Shown: positions 33,963-43,738 of the stretch, in pieces | Layout: every line of letters starts with the position of its first letter | Position numbering within the stretch: the first letter of the stretch is position 1 | NCBI GenBank assembly: GCA_028768545.1 | Contig: CP054838.1 | Location: 511,501 to 575,500 of the forward strand | Source: Desulfobacter sp. | GTDB lineage: Bacteria; Desulfobacterota; Desulfobacteria; Desulfobacterales; Desulfobacteraceae | Direction of reading: 5' to 3' | Length of the DNA stretch: 64,000 bases | The notes under the pieces: generated by a model | What the model saw: the letters and a program-made list of their open reading frames with translations, nothing else | Databases searched by the model: none | What the model was told of the DNA's origin: nothing | Position numbers and translations under genes: made by a program

Positions 33963-34948
33963 ACGGATCTTTCCCGGTTTTGGTATGGACCTTGCTATTA
34001 TCTGAGCAGACCCAAGACATTTTTAAACCAATTGCTTTGAGCCCATAGGGAGAAAATTAAAATGGCCCAGGAACTTGCAGACAGACGGGATGTGGACTTT
34101 GTTCTTTTTGAACAGCTTGAAACCGAAAAAATACTCACCCATGACAAATTCAAGGGCATCAATAAAAAAGCCCTGGACATGGCCGTTTCAGAGGCAAGAA
34201 AACTGGCTGTCAAAGAGATCCTGCCCACCAATGTGCCCAGAGACCGGGAAGGGGTCAGGCTTGAAAACGGGCAGGTCAAAGTGCCCAAGTCCTTTCACAA
34301 GGCCTATAAACTCTATTGCGATGGGGAGTGGATCGCCTTTATGGACGATGAAAACGTAGGGGGACAGGGGATGCCTTCCAGCGTATGGGCTGCGGTCAGT
34401 GAATACTTTGTCTCGGCCAACCTGGCCTTTGCCATGTATCCCGGTCTTTGCCACGGCATCGGCAAGGTGATTGAACTCTACGGCACCCAGGACCAGAAAG
34501 AGATCTACCTTTCAAAACTCTACACCGGCCAATGGGGCGGGGCCATGCTCCTGACCGAACCCCAGGCCGGGTCCGACGTGGGAGAGCTGACCACCACGGC
34601 TGAAAAAACAGACAACAACACCTATGCCATCTCAGGATCCAAGATATTTATCACCGGCGGGGACCAGGACCTTACGGAAAATATCATCCACCTGGTTCTG
34701 GCCCGGATCAAGGGCGCCCCTGCCGGCACCAAAGGGATTTCTTTGTTTATCGTGCCCAAGATCAGGATCAATGCCGATGGAACGCCGGGCAGACCCAATG
34801 ACGTAATCTGCACCGGGATCGAGGAAAAAATGGGGATCCACGGCTCTGCCACCTGCAGCCTATGTCCAGGCCCTGAACCATGCACGAGAACGGTGCCAGG
34901 GAAAAAACCTGCTCCAGGTCTTTGATCCCGGGGCGGGCCAGGCCCCGA

Positions 34949-36471
34949 GGGCGCATTCCTATTTTCCCGGTTTTAAAAAGGCCTGTCTTTTAGAGCAAAA
35001 AGAATGATATCCTCTGTTACGCTGAAATGAACATAAATGGATTGTGCTAATGAAGAAAGCTGAAGATTGTAATACTGTTGATGAAGTCCTTGCATGCCTC
35101 AAAAAACTGAAAGAAGATCCAAATCGCTTGGTTCGTAACGCTAACGAATTAGAACAGATGGAGCAGGAAATCCTTGAGTATACAAATCGGATAAGCGCCT
35201 TTTTTTTAAAAAAAAGATCCAGGCCTCAGTAGATTCCTCTGAACAGGTCGACCAAGAAAAAGAATTGATGTCCAATTGGCCGGGACGGATGAAAAGCGAA
35301 GGGCTTGAGACCGTTTGGATTCAGCTTTGTACAGATAGTTCGGTTGATATTCATGTTCGATACTATCGAAGGTCCTGTGACCGCCGAAAAGGAAAAAGAT
35401 ATAAAGGTGCATACGCTGGCTTAATCCTTCTTGGAATCCATGATCGCTGCTCGCCTGCTTTGGCTTCTATGGTGAGTTCTTGGTCAGCCTTATTAAGTTC
35501 TTTTGAAGAAGTCCGTCAAGTGCTTTGTGACCGTGGGATGACGTTGGGTATAAAGGTCATCCGTAAACTGACCTATCGGTACGCAGAGCGGGCTCGAGCC
35601 GAACAACAAGCGGGCCGAATCCCATTAAATGATAGAGATTTACTTGAAGGGCGGCGAGTCGTTATCAGCACTGATGGTGGCCGCACTCGGCTCAGAGAGA
35701 AGAAAAGGGGACCAAAAACCCAAAAGGATAGAACCCGATTTCGTGGGGCATGGCGAGAACCCAAGCTTTTGATCATTTATGTAGTGGACGCCCATGGAAA
35801 ACAAGAAAAAAGCTTTTCACCATTTATTGATGGCTGTTTCAATGGACCGGATGGTGTATTCCACTTGTTAAAGGGTTATTTGAACTCCCTTCATATTCAG
35901 AACTCAGACAAAATACTGTTTGTTGCAGATGGGGCACATTGGATTTGGAATCGAATCCCCGGACTGCTAAAAGCATTGGGTTTGGCTCCTGAGCGTGTGT
36001 ATGAACTTCTCGATTTCTACCATGCAGTTGAGCATCTGGGTACAGTAGCAGGCTTAAGGAAGACCTGGTCATCCAAGGAACGCAAACGCTGGGTATCGAA
36101 GCAGCGAGGTCTTCTGCTGAAGGGAAAGGCGATTGAGGTGGTACAGGCCGTCCAGAAGCTTTGTAGAGGCAGAAACAGTAAGGCTATCAAGACGGAACGG
36201 GATTATTTTGTGCGCAATGAACTGAGGCTTAATTTCTCAACTGTAAAAGCGTTGAACTTACCTATTGGCAGCGGTGCTATTGAAAGTTCGATTCGGAGAG
36301 TCGTGAATTTACGTCTTAAAGGTCCATGCATCTTTTGGTATCGGGAGAATGCAGAAAAAATGATTATGCTGCGATCATTTTATAAAGCAGGGCGTTGGAA
36401 CTGCCTGAAGCAGATGGCAAACATGCACAATCCAGTGCCAGCGGTATAACCGGGAAAATGGGAATGCGCCC
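34949..36471 (+). mobile_element. ISKra4-like insertion sequence, copy 1
   Basis: 1523 bp. Ends GGGCGCATTCCTATTTTCCC and complement of GGGCGCATTCCCATTTTCCC. Perfect 8-bp target duplication ggccccga at 34941-34948 and 36472-36479. A second copy of the same length is at 43739-45261. Family assignment is from transposase motifs and GGG ends and is less sure than the element boundaries. Confidence 0.93.
35050..36449 (+). CDS. ISKra4-like transposase in two frames (probable -1 frameshift)
   Basis: A first frame (35050-35232, MKKAEDCNTVDEVLACLKKL...) ends at a TAG after a T8A8 run. The second frame, one base back, is open from within the A-run to 36449 and holds the catalytic part: VVISTDGGRTRLREKK (first Asp), LFVADGAHWIW (second Asp), DFYHAVEHL and LPIGSGAIESSIRRVVN (Glu). 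The slippery heptamer A-AAA-AAA (35208-35214) is in the right phase. A fused product of about 465 residues is the normal size for this family. The second part alone could start at TTG 35265. Confidence 0.85.
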
Positions 36472-37293
36472 GGCCCCGATTATCCAGCACCCGGATGTCC
36501 GCCGGATGCTCATCTGGATGAAAGCCTATGTAGAGGGCATGCGCAGCCTGATCTATTATACGGCCATGGGCCTGGACAAATCAGAACTCAGCAAAACCCA
36601 AGAGACCAGGGACAAAAACAAGGGGATGGTTGAAATACTCACCCTCATTCTTAAATGCTATTGCTCTGAAAAAAGCTTTGAGGTCTGCACCCAGGCCCTC
36701 CAGGTCTTCGGGGGGTACGGATTTACCACAGATTATCCCATGGAACCGTTTTTACGGGATGCCAAGATCACCTCGATCTATGAAGGCACCTCAGGCATCC
36801 AGGCCATGGATCTTCTGGGCCGGAAACTGGGCATGAAAAAAGGACAATACTTCACAGACCTTTTGGGCGAGATCAATCAGACCGTTGAATCATCCGGAAA
36901 AATCAAGCCCATCGCCCCCCTGGCCGATGCCCTTGACCGGGCCGCAAGCCGGGCAGAGGAAACAGCCGTTCACCTGGGCACCCTGGCCATGGGGGATCTG
37001 CTGATCGGATGGATGATGCTCCAGCGGGCTGAAAAAGCCGCTGTCCAGCTGGAAAAAATCCTGGACGGCCTGGATGAAAAACAAAAACAAAACAAAATTT
37101 CTACCCATAAAAAGGCGGCCTTTTACCAGGGCCAGATCTCCACGGCCGAATTTTTCATCCACGGGGAACTTTCCGTAACCCTGGGCAAATTTGACGCCAT
37201 CTGCGCAACCTGCGATGCCGCCGTAACAATCCCTGAAATGGCATTCGGCGCCTGACTAAAATTGCGATCCGGGGATTTAATTTACAGGCGGCA

Positions 37294-37391
37294 AAAGCCA
37301 TTAAGGTCCCAGCTTCAAGGCAGAAAGGTTACCGCTGTAGTCGTCTACCGCAAAACCTTGATAACGAAGAAGATGGTTCCTTAATGGCTTT
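37294..37391. ncRNA. Nested inverted repeat, possible structured RNA
   Basis: Outer arms AAAGCCATTAAGG (37294-37306) and CCTTAATGGCTTT (37379-37391) pair perfectly. Inside, CTTC/GAAG, then AAGGTT (37325-37330)/AACCTT (37354-37359), then GTAG (37337-37340)/CTAC (37345-37348) around a 4-base loop pair in nested order. The 350-bp gap between the dehydrogenase and the aminotransferase otherwise shows nothing. No known RNA family was recognised, and a repeat-type DNA element is an alternative. Confidence 0.45.
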
Positions 37392-37604
37392 CCCAAAGGG
37401 TAAAAATTTAAAAAAATGATCCCAACACCACCAAAGACTCGGTCATCATTGCCGCCCAATGATTACAACCAATACTAAAGCCTGTTCATTTTTTTCAAAA
37501 TTTTTATGCAACCCTGAAAGAAAATCTGCTATGGTTATTTTTTCAGATGCCTCAAAAAATCAAAGGCAGGCGTTAACCTTAATTGCCCAAGGAGTATATT
37601 TACC

Positions 37605-38804
37605 GTGGAAGAAAATAATATCATTCGATTTGCAGGCCGCATGGATCAGCTGCCCCCCTATTTGTTCGGCATGATCAACAAGATGAAAATGGACAAACGG
37701 CGGAACGGGGATGATGTCATTGACCTTGGCATGGGAAACCCCATGGACCCCACCCCGGATGCGGTAATTGAAAAACTGGTGGAAGTGGCCAAGGACCCCA
37801 AGTCCCACCGGTATCCGGAAAGCTCGGGCATGCCCCATCTGAAAAAAGAAATCTCCAAATATTACAACCGCCATTATCATATTGACCTGGATGCGGAAAA
37901 AGAGACCTATTTCACCATTGGCTCCAAAGAGGGAATCTCCCATCTCTGCCTGGCCATCATGGGCCCTGGGGATTCTGTCCTGGTACCGGCCCCGGCCTTT
38001 CCCATCCATATCTATGCCGCCGTCATCGCAGGGGCCAATGTCATGCGCATCCCCCTTGACCCGGAAAAAGGATTTTTAGACCGAATCGCCAATATCTGCG
38101 AGTCCTGCTACCCCAGCCCCAAAGTGCTGATGCTCAACTATCCCCACAACCCCACCGGCGTGGTCACGGACAAAAACTTTTTCAAAGAGATTGTCAAACT
38201 TGCCAAACGGTTCAACTTTATGGTCATCAATGATTTTGCCTATGCCAAGATCACCTATGACGGGTATGAGGCCCCCAGCTTCCTGGAAGTCGAAGGTGCC
38301 AAGGATGTGGGGGTGGAGTTTGGCTCCTTTTCCAAATCCTATAACATGGCCGGCTGGAGAATCGGCTATTGCGTGGGCAATGAAAAAATTGTGGCGGCTC
38401 TCGGCAAAATAAAAGGCTATTTTGACTACGGGATATTTTCCGCCATCCAGGTGGCCGGGATCATAGCGCTCCGGGACTGCGACGATACCATCCCCGAGCT
38501 GTGTAAAACCTATGAAACAAGACGGGACATCCTCTGCTCAGGCCTTGAACGCCAGGGCTGGGAAATTGAAAAACCCAAGGCCGGCATGTTTGTCTGGGCC
38601 AAGATCCCCGAGCCCTTTGCCCAAATGGGCTCCATGGAATTTGCCATCCAGCTCATGAACCGCGGCAATGTGGCCGTGGCCCCGGGAATCGGGTTTTCCG
38701 AAGAAGGGGAAGGCTATGTCCGCCTGGCCCTGGTGGAAAACGAGGAACGGTTGCGCCAGGCCGTACGCCAGATGAAAAAGGCCATGGAACAGATGGCGGT
38801 ATAG
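37605..38804 (+). CDS. PLP-dependent class I/II aminotransferase (AlaC-like)
   Basis: 399 aa, GTG start at 37605 after AAGGAGTATATTTACC. Fold-type I aminotransferase: [15 protein letters not shown], substrate/PLP segments [10 protein letters not shown] and [13 protein letters not shown] lysine in [16 protein letters not shown], and C-terminal arginine region [16 protein letters not shown]. Closest in style to alanine/glutamate:pyruvate transaminases of the AlaC/MalY-like group. The next gene, rfbA, starts 20 bp later; no pathway link is evident. Confidence 0.9.
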   Translation: MEENNIIRFAGRMDQLPPYLFGMINKMKMDKRRNGDDVIDLGMGNPMDPTPDAVIEKLVEVAKDPKSHRYPESSGMPHLKKEISKYYNRHYHIDLDAEKETYFTIGSKEGISHLCLAIMGPGDSVLVPAPAFPIHIYAAVIAGANVMRIPLDPEKGFLDRIANICESCYPSPKVLMLNYPHNPTGVVTDKNFFKEIVKLAKRFNFMVINDFAYAKITYDGYEAPSFLEVEGAKDVGVEFGSFSKSYNMAGWRIGYCVGNEKIVAALGKIKGYFDYGIFSAIQVAGIIALRDCDDTIPELCKTYETRRDILCSGLERQGWEIEKPKAGMFVWAKIPEPFAQMGSMEFAIQLMNRGNVAVAPGIGFSEEGEGYVRLALVENEERLRQAVRQMKKAMEQMAV

Positions 38805-38824
38805 ACAAAAGGAGTAAGACAACC

Positions 38825-39303
38825 GTGCGTAAAGGAATCATTCTGGCCGGGGGTTCCGGCACCCGGCTCTACCCCCTCACCCTGTCGGTGAGCAAGCAGC
38901 TCATGCCGGTCTATGACAAGCCCATGATCTATTATCCTTTGACCACCCTGATGCTGGCCGGCATCCATGACATTCTGGTCATTACCACCCCCCACGATGT
39001 TGAGCAGTTTAAACGGGTGTTAAAAGACGGGTCCCAATGGGGCATCCGCATCCAATATGCGGTTCAGCCCTCCCCGGACGGCCTGGCCCAGGCCTTTATC
39101 ATCGGAGAGGACTTTATCGGAGATGATCCCGTAACCCTGGTGCTGGGGGATAATATTTTCTACGGCCAGGGCTTGTCCGGCCGCCTCCAGGAGATTGCTT
39201 CAAGGGAAAAAGGGGCCACCATTTTCGGATACTATGTCAAAGATCCCCAGCGGTACGGGGTGATTGAATTTGACGACCAGGACCAAGTGGTGAGTGTTGA
39301 AGA
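38825..39303 (+). pseudogene. rfbA: Glucose-1-phosphate thymidylyltransferase, N-terminal half (cut by IS6)
   Basis: GTG start after GGAGTAAGACAACC. The remaining 159 codons carry the nucleotidyltransferase signature [52 protein letters not shown] and [12 protein letters not shown], ending in [17 protein letters not shown] where IS copy f begins. Intact RfbA/RmlA is about 290 aa. dTDP-glucose synthesis from this locus is lost; no rfbB-D genes are in the window. Confidence 0.93.
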
Positions 39304-39984
39304 GGTTCTGTTGCAAAAAAGATTTCCAGGACAAAGAGATCGTTCAGGCGTAAAATTTACGCAGCATAAGAAAACAGATTTTCGACGAATTCTTTCTGCT
39401 TTAAAATTTCTCCCTTCCTAATATTTTTAACTTGTCCTTTTCTGATCATGTTCATAATTTCATAGCCTTTTAGCGTCCGCCAGGCAGAATGAAATGTCTT
39501 GAACCCCATACCAGCTCTGACAAGCTTTTTGATAAACCGGTGGTCTTGCTCAATAATATTGTTCAGATATTTATTCTGTCTTAGGATACAGTCCTTATTC
39601 AGAAGCTTTTTTTCTTTCAAAGCCTTTACTGCCGGAGGATATGCAGGATTTCCGTCAACACTCAGAACCCGAGGTCTGATACGGTAAGAATCATTTGATT
39701 GCCGCAGATACTTCCTGCTTCGCTTTTCCATTTCAGGAGCATAGCGCTGAACCCATCGGTAAATGGTACTGTGATCCACAGACAAGCCCCGTTCTTGCAT
39801 CATCTCTTCCAGATTCCTGTAACTCAGTTGATATCTCAGATACCAGCGAACATTCAATAGGATGATTTCTTTTTCATAATGACGCCACTTGAAAGGGTTT
39901 TCATTTTTCATACTATCTCTCTGCAAACAAATTAGTGCCAAAACGGACTTGTATCAGACATTAATAATTTTTTGCAACAGAACC
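39304..39984 (-). mobile_element. IS6 element with internal 156-bp deletion (copy f)
   Basis: 681 bp, both terminal repeats present. Internal in-frame deletion relative to the full copies; flanks gttgaaga and aaaaaagt differ. Genes are cut on both sides (rfbA left, DUF169 right). One end differs slightly (aaaaaagatttccagg instead of aaaaaatatttccagg). Confidence 0.93.
39357..39911 (-). pseudogene. IS6 transposase lacking the first catalytic Asp (copy f)
   Basis: Residues 79-130 are deleted in frame (NDSYRI joins RPRVLSVDG), removing D79 of the DDE triad. The remaining 184-residue protein cannot catalyse transposition but the ends could be moved in trans. Confidence 0.9.
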
Positions 39985-40698
39985 AAAAAAAGTCTGAAGA
40001 AATTTTCAGAAGTATTATCTTTTAATTATCCTGCTATTGGCTGGTATTTTTCTTCTGAGGAAATGGAAGATTCCTTTATTTTTAGAAAGAATAAATGGGT
40101 ATGTATGTTTATGTATCTGAAGATGATGATGATAAAAAATAAAAAAATCCGGTTCTCGGATGATAATGATAAAGCCTGCACAGGTCCCACAGAATACTTT
40201 GGTTTTTCTGAACTTGAGGATGATGGAGGTGTTTTTCTCGCTGAAGTAGAAAGATTTTGTAAGAATATTGAAATTTCAAAAGAATATACCAGGTGGTCAG
40301 CAACCCTTATTCACCCGCCAAAAGGCAAATATCTGTACATGGAAAAACTTGAGAATATTGATGATAGCAGAGAGATTGAGGTTGCTAATCTTTTCCCAGC
40401 AAATATGACCAGCCTGGCAAAGCTGGTAACCCTGTCAAGTTACGATAGGATGGCAAATACGGATAATGTATTGATACCTGATGCTTCAGGTTGTCAGTCT
40501 ATCTTTACAACTCCCTATCATGAAAAATTTCAAGAAAATCCAAAATGTATTATTGTGCTAATGGATACGATGGCCAGAAATTTTGTCCCCGAAGATATGA
40601 TTTTATTTTCAATGCCAACCAACAGATTTGTGGAAATGGCGAATAATATTGAAGGCAGCTTTCTTGATAATAATTTTAAAAATCCGACAGGTTTTTAA
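39985..40698 (+). pseudogene. DUF169 family protein, N-terminus lost at IS6
   Basis: About 237 codons open from the IS junction: KKSLKKFSEVLSFNYPAIGW, KWVCMFMYLKMM, DDNDKACTGPTEYFGF, RWSATLIHPPKGKYLYMEKL and PDASGCQSIFTTPYHEKF. This is the DUF169 pattern (conserved Cys-containing ACTGP and DASGCQS segments); its function is not established. Perhaps only a few N-terminal codons are missing. Codon use is distinctly more AT-rich than the neighbours, suggesting a different origin. Confidence 0.75.
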
Positions 40699-41109
40699 TC
40701 TTGATTATTACGTATTGAGAAGTACGGACAATAATCATGGAAGCAAATAGCAAAAGCGTAATTAAATGCATGCTATTGGGATTGGCCAAAAAAATTCATT
40801 CCATAAAAAAAGGATGCTTCCAACGCCTGCATCACATCACTTCCAACGCCTGCATCACATCACTTTCTCCGCCGCTTCGTTCGCTACGCTCACTTCGCTC
40901 TGGGCTGAGCGGCTTTTTGCCTGGCTGCAAAATTTCAGACGATTGGTTATAAGGTATGAATATCATGCTGAAAATTTTCTATCCATGGTTCAACTTGGTT
41001 GCGCCATAATATTGTTACGTTTTTTTTAAGATGACTTGTAATCGTTTCGTGGACGTCCTCGGGATATCACTATCTTATTACAGATTCTGGTCTCTCAAAG
41101 TACCACTGC
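40699..41109. other. Gap with a 23-bp tandem duplication
   Basis: No convincing gene. The 23-bp unit starting CTTCCAACGCCTGCATCACA is repeated twice head to tail (40817-40839, 40840-40862), with a partial third start. Followed by low-complexity TCG/CTTCG sequence. Confidence 0.6.
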
Positions 41110-41702
41110 CACATGAGGCCAAAACCCATCCCAAAGGCATCATCTGTGCCACACACAGGGACCTGCAACAGATGGTCCTTGAAAAATCCTTTAGAGAAGA
41201 TTTGTGGTTCCGGCTCAACGTGTTTCCAATAACGATCCCGCCGTTGCGACATCGAAAAGCGGATATCCCTGATCTGGTCAAGCACTTCGTCCAAAAGAAA
41301 TGCCAAGAGATTAGAATTCCAGCCCATCCGACGATCTCGTCGATTCAAATAAAAAAGCTAATAGAACATGATTGGCCCGGGAATGTGAGGGAGTTGGAAA
41401 ATTCAGTTGAGAGAGCGCTTATACACGCCTTAGCCGGCACGCCTAATGGAGGACTAATTTTTGATGGTATCGGCAGGCCGAACCTGCAATCCCATCCCCT
41501 ATGCCCCAGTCTCGAACAAGAGGTATTAACCCTGGATGAGGTGATGCAAAATCATATCGAAAATGTTCTCTTGTTGTGTAACAACAGAATCAATGGCCCA
41601 AATGGGGCTGCCTGCCGTTTGGGTGTAAACCCCAGTACACTCAGGCACCGCATGCGTAAACTTGGCATCAGGTTTGGAAAAAAAAGAGAAAAAGTACCCT
41701 GA
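41110..41702 (+). pseudogene. Sigma-54-dependent activator, C-terminal remnant
   Basis: Recognisable from about 41125: PKGIICATHRDLQQMVLEKS, FREDLWFRLNVFPITIPPLR (the AAA+ R-finger region), HDWPGNVRELENSVERALIH, then a Fis-type helix-turn-helix at the C-terminus (NGAACRLGVNPSTLRHRMRK). Walker A, GAFTGA and Walker B are absent upstream, so about half the AAA+ domain and all sensory domains are gone. No IS borders the break, so the truncation is older or of a different cause. Confidence 0.85.
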
Positions 41703-41778
41703 ACCCGGCCGTAACGGCAAGGCCTTCCGGGCTTCCCCAAAAAACAGAGCCTAATATCAACTCTTTACCAGGAGAATT

Positions 41779-42765
41779 CTAATCCACCACACCCGTACCA
41801 AGGCAAGGCAGGGCCATGGCCTTTTGCAGTTCCTGGGCCGAGGCATTGCCCCCGCTCATCTGGACGGCCACCTTTTTACCCCCCAGCTGCTCCCGGATCT
41901 TAATGGCTGCCCGCAAGCATGCTCCGCCAGCGCCTTCGGCCAGATTTCTGGTATGGTGGGCGGCAAGGGCAATGCCCTGGTAAAGTTCTTCTTCGGTGAG
42001 CAGGACAAAATCTTCCAGCCCCTCTTTGTAGAGTGAAAAGGGCAGTTCATAGGCGATGCCGGTGGCCACACCCCCGGCAAAGGTGGTATTGGGGGCCTCA
42101 ACAATTTTTTGATGGGTCCAGGATTGATAGGCAGCGCTTGCAGCCGCAGCCTGAACCCCGACAATTTTAATGTCAGGACGGATCTGTTTGAGCACGGTCA
42201 TGGCGGCGGCCGCCTCACTGCCCGCACCAATGGGAATGATCATCACATCCAGATCCGGCACCTTTTCAAGGATTTCCAAAAATTCCGTGGCCACCCCGTT
42301 GATGATATGGGGCTCGTTGGCAGGATGAACAAAATACAGACCCTGCTCTTCCACAAGCTCAGCCACCCGCCGGCCGGCAGCCTCAAAATCCTTTCCATGC
42401 TCAATGAGTGTTGCCCCGGCATCTTTGATGCTCCGGACTTTCAAGGGATTTGAATTTTCCGGCACCACCACAATGGATTCAAGGCCAAACTCTCTGGCAG
42501 AGGCGGCAACCGAGGTGCCGTGATTTCCCGTGGAATAGGTGACCACCCCTTTAACCCCTTTTTGGGCCAGTGCATGCATGAGATGAAGCCCCCCTCTGAT
42601 TTTAAAGCTGCCTGTGGGGTTATGGTTCTCATGCTTCACAAAAATCGTACCCCCCACAAGGCGATCAAGGGTGGGATAATGAATCAAAGGCGCGGGACTG
42701 AGCAAGGGCTTTAAAATACCTTGGGCGCCAATGGCCCTGGATAAAGAGATGGAATCATGACTCAT
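41779..42765 (-). CDS. Threonine/serine ammonia-lyase family PLP enzyme
   Basis: 328 aa fold-type II PLP enzyme deaminating Thr or Ser to the keto acid. PLP lysine in HNPTGSFKIRGGL, phosphate-binding glycine loop GAGSEAAAAM, NHG segment TYSTGNHGTSVAASA and the C-terminal VQMSGGNAS serine. No ACT regulatory domain, so it is the catabolic, short form. GGAGAGCAAAA precedes the ATG. It stands alone between decayed genes. Confidence 0.9.
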   Translation of the reverse strand: MSHDSISLSRAIGAQGILKPLLSPAPLIHYPTLDRLVGGTIFVKHENHNPTGSFKIRGGLHLMHALAQKGVKGVVTYSTGNHGTSVAASAREFGLESIVVVPENSNPLKVRSIKDAGATLIEHGKDFEAAGRRVAELVEEQGLYFVHPANEPHIINGVATEFLEILEKVPDLDVMIIPIGAGSEAAAAMTVLKQIRPDIKIVGVQAAAASAAYQSWTHQKIVEAPNTTFAGGVATGIAYELPFSLYKEGLEDFVLLTEEELYQGIALAAHHTRNLAEGAGGACLRAAIKIREQLGGKKVAVQMSGGNASAQELQKAMALPCLGTGVVD

Positions 42766-43195
42766 TTTTGCTCTCCTTTTTCATCAATGGTTTGTATCCT
42801 CAGGTCATTTTTCATACCCTACCCCAAGAAACGCCCCTGGAACAGATACAGTCATTCAAAATTTTAAGCATAACAGTTTAGCAAGAAACCAAGCAGCCGT
42901 GCCCATGTATTGTCCCCAGGGTTGCCCGCCCCTGATCCACCATCAAAATACCATCTTCTTCGTTGCCTGGGTTTGCTCCTCCCTTCGGAGTATGACTTAT
43001 ACACCTCACTCGTCGCTCGCTTGGCGCCTAAAATATGGTACCTTGCTGATGGCCAGGAAAGCACAGAACATCCCAATATTTAAACAAATATGAAATTAGG
43101 CGGTGGATTTGGGCCGCTTACGCCCATTGCATTTGCAGGCAAAACTATATACCCTTAACGCCATTGTCCCTTTAACCGGTTTGATTGATCTTTGT
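42766..43195. other. No recognised gene
   Basis: 430 bp with no coding frame, terminator or repeat that I could support. Confidence 0.5.
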
Positions 43196-43400
43196 ATGGA
43201 AAAGAATAAAAAAACCATAAGGCCCTATATTGTGGATGTGGAAGCCTCGGGATTCGGCAGTCAATCCTACCCCATTGAAATCGGCCTGGCTTTAGGGCCG
43301 GACACACGGTATTGCAGCCTGATTATTCCCTCTCCCCAATGGACCCACTGGGACAAGGCTGCGGAAAAAACCCATGCCATCTCCAGAGACCTTCTGGCCC
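43196..43400 (+). pseudogene. DEDDh 3'-5' exonuclease, N-terminal stub (cut by IS6)
   Basis: 68 codons: MEKNKKTIRPYIVDVEASGF with the first D-x-E motif of DnaQ-like exonucleases, YPIEIGLALG, WTHWDKAAEKTHAISRDLL, then IS copy g. Intact proteins are about 180-200 aa. The missing part is not on the far side of the IS, where a fragment of another gene is found. Confidence 0.75.
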
Positions 43401-43738
43401 GGTTCTGTTGCAAAAAATATTTCCAGGACAAAGAGATCGTTCAGGCGTAAAATTTACGCAGCATAAGAAAACAGATTTTCGACGAATTCTTTCTGCTTTA
43501 AAATTTCTCCCTTCCTGATATTTTTAACTTGTCCTTTTCTGATCATGTTCATAATTTCATAGCCTTTTAGCGTCCGCCAGGCAGAATGAAATGTCTTGAA
43601 CCCCATACCAGCTCTGACAAGCTTTTTGATAAACCGGTGGTCTTGCTCAATAATATTGTTCAGATATTTATTCTGTCTTAGGATACAGTCCTTATTCAGA
43701 AGCTTTTTTTCTTTCAAAGCCTTTACTGCCGGAGGATA

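Larger units (their letters stand above)
33705..34061. promoter_or_regulatory. Divergent promoter region
   Basis: 357 bp between the leftward catabolic operon (BKACE) and the rightward acyl-CoA dehydrogenase, with no coding frame of note. It holds a perfect 16-bp palindrome (33869-33884) and a GC-rich hairpin (33943-33962), listed separately. Joint control of both directions is likely. Confidence 0.5.
34062..37255 (+). pseudogene. Acyl-CoA dehydrogenase (about 600-aa class), deleted internally and split by an IS
   Basis: N-terminal part from ATG 34062: GEWIAFMDDENVGGQGMPSS, AMLLTEPQAGSDVGELTTTA, EEKMGIHGSATCS. At about 34857 the frame shifts and jumps to AYVQALNHARERCQGKNLLQ. By family comparison roughly 45 codons are missing, with GCAGC/GCC microhomology at the join. 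An ISKra4-like element (34949-36471) then interrupts, with octamer ggccccga on both sides. The C-terminal part (36472-37255) reads APIIQHPDVRRMLIWMKAYV, QVFGGYGFTTDYPMEPFLRD and IYEGTSGIQAMDLLGRKLG with the catalytic Glu. The gene carries two separate lesions. It resembles the large FadE/DmdC-like dehydrogenases. Confidence 0.9.

Noticed and set aside
37294..37391. Integron attC site
   Set aside because: Conserved core sites (RYYYAAC / GTTRRRY) are not present at the ends of the arms and no integrase is seen.
40817..40862. CRISPR array
   Set aside because: Two directly adjoining 23-bp units without spacers; a simple tandem duplication. No cas genes or other arrays in the window.
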